From an uncultured Enterorhabdus sp. (lineage in GTDB: Bacteria; Actinomycetota; Coriobacteriia; Coriobacteriales; Eggerthellaceae): 42,955 nucleotides of DNA. Where the stretch lies: positions 1-42,955 of the forward strand of contig CANSQM010000022.1 in NCBI GenBank assembly GCA_947649205.1. The letters run 5' to 3'. Shown in pieces: positions 38,838 through 42,955 of this stretch. Under the pieces are notes generated by a model. That model did no database searches and was not told the origin of the DNA. It saw nothing but the letters and a program-made list of their open reading frames with translations. Every line of letters starts with the position of its first letter. Position 1 is the stretch's first letter. The position numbers and the translations under genes are program-made.

Positions 38838-40172
38838 TCAGGCGTCGATCGCGGTCGGCGCCTTCTCCGCATCCTCGCGGTCGAGCACAGCTTGCATGGC
38901 GGCGATGGCGCACTCCATCTGGCTGTCGTCGGGCTCGTGGGTGGTCAGGTACTGCATCTGCATGCCGGGCCACAGGATCACCTTCACGAGCGGGTTGTCA
39001 GGATGGCTGCCAGCCCACTTCACCGTGATCTCGTAGGAGATGCCGGCGATGACGGGCATGAGCACGATGCGGGCCACGATGACCAGGGCCAGCTTCGGCA
39101 GGCCGTCGGGCACCCCGAAGCCGGAAATGATGGCGTTCAAGGGAAAGATGGTGTACACGAGGATGGCGATGACCATGACCATGATGAGGAAGGCCGTGCC
39201 GCAGCGCACGTGCAGGCGCGGGAACTGCCGGGCGTTCTCCGGGGTCATGGGCAGGCCGTGCTCGAAGCAATGGATGGCCTTGTGCTCGGCGCCGTGGTAC
39301 ATGAACATGCGCCGGATGTCCTCCATGCGGCCGATGAGCCAGATGTAGAACACGAACACGGCCACGCGCAGAAGGCCGTCCACGATGTTCCAGGCCAGTG
39401 TATGGTCGTCGTACTCCCCCACGATGAGGTTCGTGACAGCCGCCGGGGCCACGATGAACAGCACCACGCCCAGCACGAGGCCCACCACCATGGAGAACAC
39501 CATCTCGCGGTGGCCGAAATCGGCCTCCTCGCTGTCGTTCTTCGCCGAGGCGTCGGGGGCGGCAACTTCGCCGGCAGCGGCCCCTGCGCAGCCAACAGGC
39601 TCGTAGGCGCCCTCGGCGGCCGGCCCCTCTACCACCTCTAAGGTGCGCTGGGCGCCCAGGCCGTCCACCATCTCGTCCGGGTTGCCGAAGTCGCGCCGCC
39701 AGTCGAAGGGGCGGCCGTCGCCGTCGGCGCCCCGCGTGCCCGGGCCCGCGCCGTCGCGGGCGGCCTCGCGCTCGGTGCGGTGCTCCTCTTCCGCGGCCAC
39801 GGCCTCCGCGCCCTCAAGCTCCGCTTCGGCTTCCACGTAAGCCGCCTCGGCGACGGCCTTCTGCTCGCCCTCCTCGTCGCCGAAGGCGTGCAGCGCGGCG
39901 ATCTCCAGGGCCTTGAACCCCAGCATGAGCGATTCCACGAGCGCCCGGCAGCCGCGCACGAGGGGCCAGTACATCCAGCCGTTCTTATCCTGGCCGCTGG
40001 CCAGGTCGTGTTCTTCCACGTAGATGGCGCCGCTCGGCTCGCGCACGGCCACGGCCCAGTTGTACTTGCCGCGCATCATCACGCCCTCGATGAGGGCCTG
40101 ACCGCCCACGTGGGTCTTAACGGCCCCGTCCTCGGAAAACGCGCGGGACAGATCGCTCTTCTGCTTCGCCAT
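38838..40172 (-). CDS. DUF1385 integral membrane protein (YqhQ-like)
   Basis: The 444-aa protein carries the DUF1385 signature GGQALIEGVMMRGK (23-36) and ALEIAALHAF, then after a linker YHGAEHKAIHCFEHG (about 295-309) and WPGMQMQYLTTHEPDD near the end. Four to five membrane segments are visible: MVFSMVVGLVLGVVLFIVAP, LLRVAVFVFYIWLIG, AFLIMVMVIAILVYTIFPL, LALVIVARIVLMPVIAGI. A ~125-aa Ala/Glu-rich acidic insert (about 98-222) separates the N-terminal motif from the membrane part. The function is unknown in all species. The ribosome site is weak. Confidence 0.9.
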   Translation of the reverse strand: MAKQKSDLSRAFSEDGAVKTHVGGQALIEGVMMRGKYNWAVAVREPSGAIYVEEHDLASGQDKNGWMYWPLVRGCRALVESLMLGFKALEIAALHAFGDEEGEQKAVAEAAYVEAEAELEGAEAVAAEEEHRTEREAARDGAGPGTRGADGDGRPFDWRRDFGNPDEMVDGLGAQRTLEVVEGPAAEGAYEPVGCAGAAAGEVAAPDASAKNDSEEADFGHREMVFSMVVGLVLGVVLFIVAPAAVTNLIVGEYDDHTLAWNIVDGLLRVAVFVFYIWLIGRMEDIRRMFMYHGAEHKAIHCFEHGLPMTPENARQFPRLHVRCGTAFLIMVMVIAILVYTIFPLNAIISGFGVPDGLPKLALVIVARIVLMPVIAGISYEITVKWAGSHPDNPLVKVILWPGMQMQYLTTHEPDDSQMECAIAAMQAVLDREDAEKAPTAIDA

Positions 40173-40256
40173 GGGTTCTTCGTATCTCTTTTCGCTCTCG
40201 GTATCTCACGGTATCTCGCTCAAGGCGCCCCGGCAGCCGGGGCCGGGCTGAGCCGC

Positions 40257-40949
40257 CTAGAGGCTCAGCGTTGCGCGGTCCACGCGCGGGAAGGGGGCGC
40301 CGCAGGTCATCTTGCCCTCGGGGCAGGTGCCGTGCACACAGGGCGCGCCGGCATCGGCGAAGATGAACGGCGCCGTGGGCCGGGCCAACTCCAGCATCTT
40401 CCAGGCCAGATCGCGAATCTCCCACTGGGCGCGATTGCAGCAGCGCAGCTCGAAGAAGTGCAGCAGCTCGCGCACGTTCATGGTGATGACGATCTTCGTC
40501 TCGGCGGCGTTGGGCAAAAGATAGCGGGCATCCTCGGCGGGCACGCCGGCCTCCACCAGCACGCGGTAGGCCTCGGTCACCTTCGCGATGGCCTCGTCGA
40601 ACAGGGCGTCCGTCTCAGGATCGGCGGCCACGCTGGCCGGCTTCACCACGGGAATCTCGCCCTTGAACTTCACATAGCGCTGGGACTGCTGGTTGAAGCT
40701 GGCGATGCGGTGGCGCACCAGCTGATGGGTAAGGGCCCGGGACACGCCGTCCACGGCGAAGGTGTAGCTCGCGTGCTCCAGGGTGGAGAAGTGCCCAGAT
40801 CCCATGATGGTGGACAGCACCGAGTGCACCTGCTCGGGGGCCATGGTCTCCATGAGCTCGCTGGCGCCCACCGGCGCGTAGCACAGACGGGCCGCCGTGG
40901 CGATGGCGCGCTCGGGATCGGGGGTGTGGTACAGCAACTCTACCTGCAT
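40257..40949 (-). CDS. thyX: FAD-dependent thymidylate synthase ThyX
   Basis: ThyX methylates dUMP using methylene-THF and reduced FAD, unrelated to ThyA. The 230-aa protein has the ThyX signature RHRIASFNQQSQRY (RHR-x3-S-x2-x-x-S-x-R), with STLEHASYTFAVDGVSRALTHQLVRH before it, and VITMNVRELLHFFELRCCNRAQWEIR after it. The C-terminus adds FADAGAPCVHGTCPEGKMTCG, a Cys-rich end present in some members. ATG 40947-40949 has AAGGAG six bases upstream. dTMP kinase at 30.3-31.4 kb is the next step in the pathway but not adjacent. Confidence 0.95.
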   Translation of the reverse strand: MQVELLYHTPDPERAIATAARLCYAPVGASELMETMAPEQVHSVLSTIMGSGHFSTLEHASYTFAVDGVSRALTHQLVRHRIASFNQQSQRYVKFKGEIPVVKPASVAADPETDALFDEAIAKVTEAYRVLVEAGVPAEDARYLLPNAAETKIVITMNVRELLHFFELRCCNRAQWEIRDLAWKMLELARPTAPFIFADAGAPCVHGTCPEGKMTCGAPFPRVDRATLSL

Positions 40950-41047
40950 GGGGCTCTCCTTGCTCGTCGTTCGCGCTCTTCTCATTGCGGCTCTCCGCCG
41001 GCCGGAATCGCCCGGCATTCCAATTCGCTCAAACAGTCCTCGCTTTG

Positions 41048-41074
41048 TCGAACAGGACATTAAGTCCTGTTCGA
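41048..41074. other. 11-bp perfect dyad in the thyX/methyltransferase divergent region
   Basis: TCGAACAGGAC and GTCCTGTTCGA around ATTAA. It is about 100 bp before thyX and 100 bp before the methyltransferase promoter, and so cannot terminate either gene. An operator or a 5'-leader hairpin of thyX are the likely roles. The rest of 40950-41263 holds only the promoter element below. Confidence 0.5.
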
Positions 41075-41172
41075 GTCGCTGCGGAACTCGCTCGGTTGGA
41101 ACACCGGGCACTTCCTCTACGCTCTTTCTCGCTTGGAAGAACGGCAAAGCACCTGACATGGTTCCCGAGAAG

Positions 41173-41178
41173 TATAAT
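41173..41178 (+). promoter_or_regulatory. -10 element for the methyltransferase gene
   Basis: Perfect TATAAT, 86 bp before the ATG. The -35 region has CACCTG/TGACAT at non-ideal spacing (about 14-17 bp). Confidence 0.45.
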
Positions 41179-41263
41179 GGGTGGGAACATCGCGGGCGCC
41201 ATGGCTTCGGCGAACCTCCCAAGGAACCTACAAGTGCGCCCTATCCCTCGCGGAAGGAACGGT

Positions 41264-42187
41264 ATGGAATTCGACGACTTCGCCCCCCTCCTGACCACCA
41301 CGGACTGGAACGGGGAATGGAAGGAGCTCCAGAAGCGGCGCCGACCCCCGGATAGCGCCGCCTACTGGGACAAGCGGGCACCCACCTTCAGCACTCGGGA
41401 CGCGCCGTCGGCCTACACCGACCAGTTCCTCGCCCTGGCGGCCCTGAAGCCCGGCGAAACCGTGTTCGACATGGGCTGCGGCAACGGCGCCCTGGCACTG
41501 CCCCTGGCCGCAGCGGGCCACGAGGTCATCGCCGCCGACTTCTCCCAGGGCATGCTAGGCGACCTGGCCGCCAAGGCCGCGGCACGGGCCGTGGCCGACC
41601 GCATCCGTCCCGTGCGCCTCAGCTGGGCCGACGACTGGGAGGCGACCGGCTTCGGCGAGAACTGCGTCGATGTGGCCGTGGCCTCGCGATCGCTTTCCAC
41701 GGCCGACCTGGGCGATTCCCTGGCGAAGCTCTCCGCCGTGGCGCGGCGAGGGGCCTGCGCCACCCTCGCCACCGGCCCCTCGCCCCATGTGGATCCCCGT
41801 GTGCTTGAGGCCCTCGGACTGCCGGTACGCAAGAACTACGATCACCTCTACGCCCTGCTCATTCTCACCCAGATGGGTTACCAGCCCGAAGTGCGCCTCA
41901 TTGCCAGCCACCGCGTGCGCACCTACGACAGCGCCGAGGAGGCTACCGCTTCCCTCCTCACCATGATCGAGAAGTTCGCCGCCCCCGAGGCCGACCCCGC
42001 CGCTCTGACCGCGGCCCTCGATCGGCTTCCTAGATGGGTCGAAGAGAACCTCGTGCCCAACGAGAACGCCGGGGCCGACGACCATCACGGGAGCGTGGAA
42101 AAGCCCCTGCGCCTGCGCGAGCCCCGCCCCGTCCAGTGGGCCTTCCTCTCCTGGGACACGGGCCAGCTACCCCGCCCCGCCTGGTAA
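41264..42187 (+). CDS. Class I SAM-dependent methyltransferase
   Basis: The 307-aa protein has the Rossmann motif I VFDMGCGNGALALPLA (67-82), motif II-like HEVIAADFSQGML, and a motif IV region around CVDVAVASRSL. An N-terminal helical part (1-60, including AAYWDKRAPTFS) resembles small-molecule methyltransferases of the UbiE/Methyltransf_11 type. The substrate cannot be read. ATG 41264 has AAGGAA upstream; frames upstream of it are non-coding. REP-like palindromes and an IS200 element follow. A relation to thyX on the opposite strand is not implied. Confidence 0.85.
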   Translation: MEFDDFAPLLTTTDWNGEWKELQKRRRPPDSAAYWDKRAPTFSTRDAPSAYTDQFLALAALKPGETVFDMGCGNGALALPLAAAGHEVIAADFSQGMLGDLAAKAAARAVADRIRPVRLSWADDWEATGFGENCVDVAVASRSLSTADLGDSLAKLSAVARRGACATLATGPSPHVDPRVLEALGLPVRKNYDHLYALLILTQMGYQPEVRLIASHRVRTYDSAEEATASLLTMIEKFAAPEADPAALTAALDRLPRWVEENLVPNENAGADDHHGSVEKPLRLREPRPVQWAFLSWDTGQLPRPAW

Positions 42188-42360
42188 GCCGTGGCAACCC
42201 CTTCGCGGGGCAAGCGACCAGCCTTCCCAGCCCCCGCAGGGCAAGGACCACGCCCTTGCCGCCCTTCATCGTCCGGAGCACCGCCCGGGAGGTAGCCCCG
42301 CCGCCCTCGTAGGGCAAGGACAAGCTCTTGCCGCCACCCAGCAGGGACCTGCCGCGCACA
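42188..42360. repeat. Cluster of REP-like palindromes
   Basis: Two copies of the palindrome seen at 38757: GGCAAGG/CCTTGCC (42240-42246 with 42254-42260) and GGCAAG/CTTGCC (42313-42318 with 42327-42332), about 72 bp apart, each followed by GCC. A degenerate copy (GGGGCAAGCGACC) is at 42207-42219. No gene. The cluster abuts the IS200 element. Confidence 0.6.
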
Positions 42361-42368
42361 AATCATGA

Positions 42369-42387
42369 CCACCCGCATAGCGGGTGG
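42369..42387. other. Right-end hairpin of the IS200 element
   Basis: Perfect 8-bp stem with ATA loop. In this family TnpA recognises subterminal imperfect hairpins in single-stranded DNA; position beyond the 3' end of tnpA fits the right end. Confidence 0.6.
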
Positions 42388-42497
42388 TTTGCTCTGGGGG
42401 TGTAACCCCAAGGGAGAACGGGCGGCGTCTCAAGGCGCCGCCCTTCGCTCCGCTCAGGTCCGATTGCCCTTGCCGCCTTCGCGGCCGCTGGAAGCGG

Positions 42498-42953
42498 CTA
42501 CCTCGCGAACGGGTCCTGGTACTCCTTGACGCTCAACTTGTCCAGCGCCTGGTCGTGGGCCTCCTGCTCCCTGATGTACTTGGCTATCGTCGCCTCGTTC
42601 AGGCCGACGGTCGACACGTAGTATCCCTCGGCCCAGAACTTCCTGTTGCCGAACTTGTACTTGAGGTTGCCGTGCTTCTCGAAGATCATGAGCGAGCTCT
42701 TGCCCTTGAGGTACCCCATGAAGCTCGACACGCTCATCTTGGGAGGTATGCTGACCAGCATGTGGACGTGGTCGGGCATGAGGCGCCCCTCGATTATCTC
42801 GACTCCCTTGTACGAGCACAGCCTCCGCAGTATCTCGCCTATGCTCTCGCGGTATTGGCTGTAGATTATCTTCCGTCTATACTTTGGTGCGAACACGATG
42901 TGGTACTTGCACAGCCACTTCGTGTGCGACAGGCTGTTTGCTTGTTGCGCCAT
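42498..42953 (-). CDS. tnpA: IS200-type transposase TnpA (HUH/Y1)
   Basis: TnpA is a Y1 HUH transposase acting on single-stranded DNA. The 151-aa protein has the HUH pair His62 and His64 (MPDHVHMLVSIPP), the nucleophile Tyr126 (IAKYIREQE), and the typical N-terminus SHTKWLCKYHIVFAPKYRRKIIY. FWAEGYYVSTVGLNE (107-120) is a family hallmark. It is full length with no frameshift, so possibly active. No tnpB is visible, as for IS200. Codon use is less GC-extreme in places than neighbours, consistent with transfer. Only the ATG lies near the window edge; the upstream ribosome site is not visible. Confidence 0.95.
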   Translation of the reverse strand: MAQQANSLSHTKWLCKYHIVFAPKYRRKIIYSQYRESIGEILRRLCSYKGVEIIEGRLMPDHVHMLVSIPPKMSVSSFMGYLKGKSSLMIFEKHGNLKYKFGNRKFWAEGYYVSTVGLNEATIAKYIREQEAHDQALDKLSVKEYQDPFAR

Positions 42954-42955
42954 GA

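Larger units (their letters stand above)
42361..42955 (-). mobile_element. IS200/IS605-family element, IS200 type, right-end portion and transposase
   Basis: The transposase gene is complete; the element's 5' end lies beyond the window. Downstream of the gene on the minus strand come three hairpins: GGGCGGCG/CGCCGCCC (42420-42443), GGGGT-GTA-ACCCC (42397-42409), and CCACCCGC-ATA-GCGGGTGG (42369-42387), the last typical of an IS200 right-end recognition hairpin. Exact cleavage point not determined. Confidence 0.8.

Noticed and set aside
41048..41074. LexA box at the CGAAC...GTTCG dyad
   Set aside because: The half-sites are separated by 15 bp instead of 4, so LexA would not recognise it as a standard box.

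Overview
The window is a high-GC bacterial chromosome segment. Eggerthellaceae or a close relative (Actinomycetota, Coriobacteriia) fits best: GC-rich codon use with frequent GTG starts, a HisZ-HisG fusion, an archaeal-looking type IA topoisomerase with zinc ribbons, FAD-dependent thymidylate synthase ThyX, a bile salt hydrolase of gut Actinobacteria/Firmicutes type, and paired DegV proteins. The assignment is inference from gene content; no 16S gene is present. Most genes lie on the minus strand.

Layout (minus strand unless stated). 1-5.85 kb: histidine operon read leftward as hisZG-hisD-hisC-hisB-hisH-hisA, with hisA cut by the window edge, behind a recognisable promoter and a ~160-nt leader. 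5.85-8.16 kb: larC (C-terminal domain missing) and larB for nickel-pincer cofactor synthesis, then an AdhR-like MerR regulator; MerR-type dyads lie before both larB and merR. 8.3-11.9 kb: rdgB, murI and a membrane-anchored L,D-transpeptidase. 12.2-15.0 kb: tmRNA (ssrA) and its partner smpB, separated by a bile salt hydrolase and a very acidic unknown protein. 15.0-17.5 kb: M42 aminopeptidase, a 98-aa unknown, tRNA-Thr(UGU), pyrE. 17.6-19.1 kb: an AAA-type ATPase with a nuclease-like DUF234 tail, expressed from an AT-rich promoter built of palindromes.

19.2-21.9 kb, plus strand: the most system-like unit, a radical-SAM/HhH protein and its TIGR03915-type partner (predicted DNA repair or modification), with a LexA-like box inside the promoter. 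21.9-24.1 kb: degV, a PflX-like radical SAM gene, and a 164-bp element with near-perfect terminal inverted repeats. 24.2-32.5 kb: a tightly packed probable operon, malic enzyme-tmk-holB-ricT-pncB-degV-degenerate beta-hydroxyacid dehydrogenase. Divergent from it on plus are the two fumarase-type subunits (32.9-34.4 kb), so two C4-acid enzymes share one intergenic region.

34.4-42.96 kb: a repeat-rich intergenic region, topA, a small membrane protein (plus), a DUF1385 membrane protein, thyX, a SAM methyltransferase (plus), short REP-like palindromes, and an IS200-type insertion sequence running off the right edge.

No CRISPR array, prophage or complete known defence island was seen. The best leads for undescribed biology are the radical-SAM repair pair with its SOS-like operator, the palindrome-controlled ATPase-nuclease, the several unclassified intergenic repeats, and the degenerate dehydrogenase.
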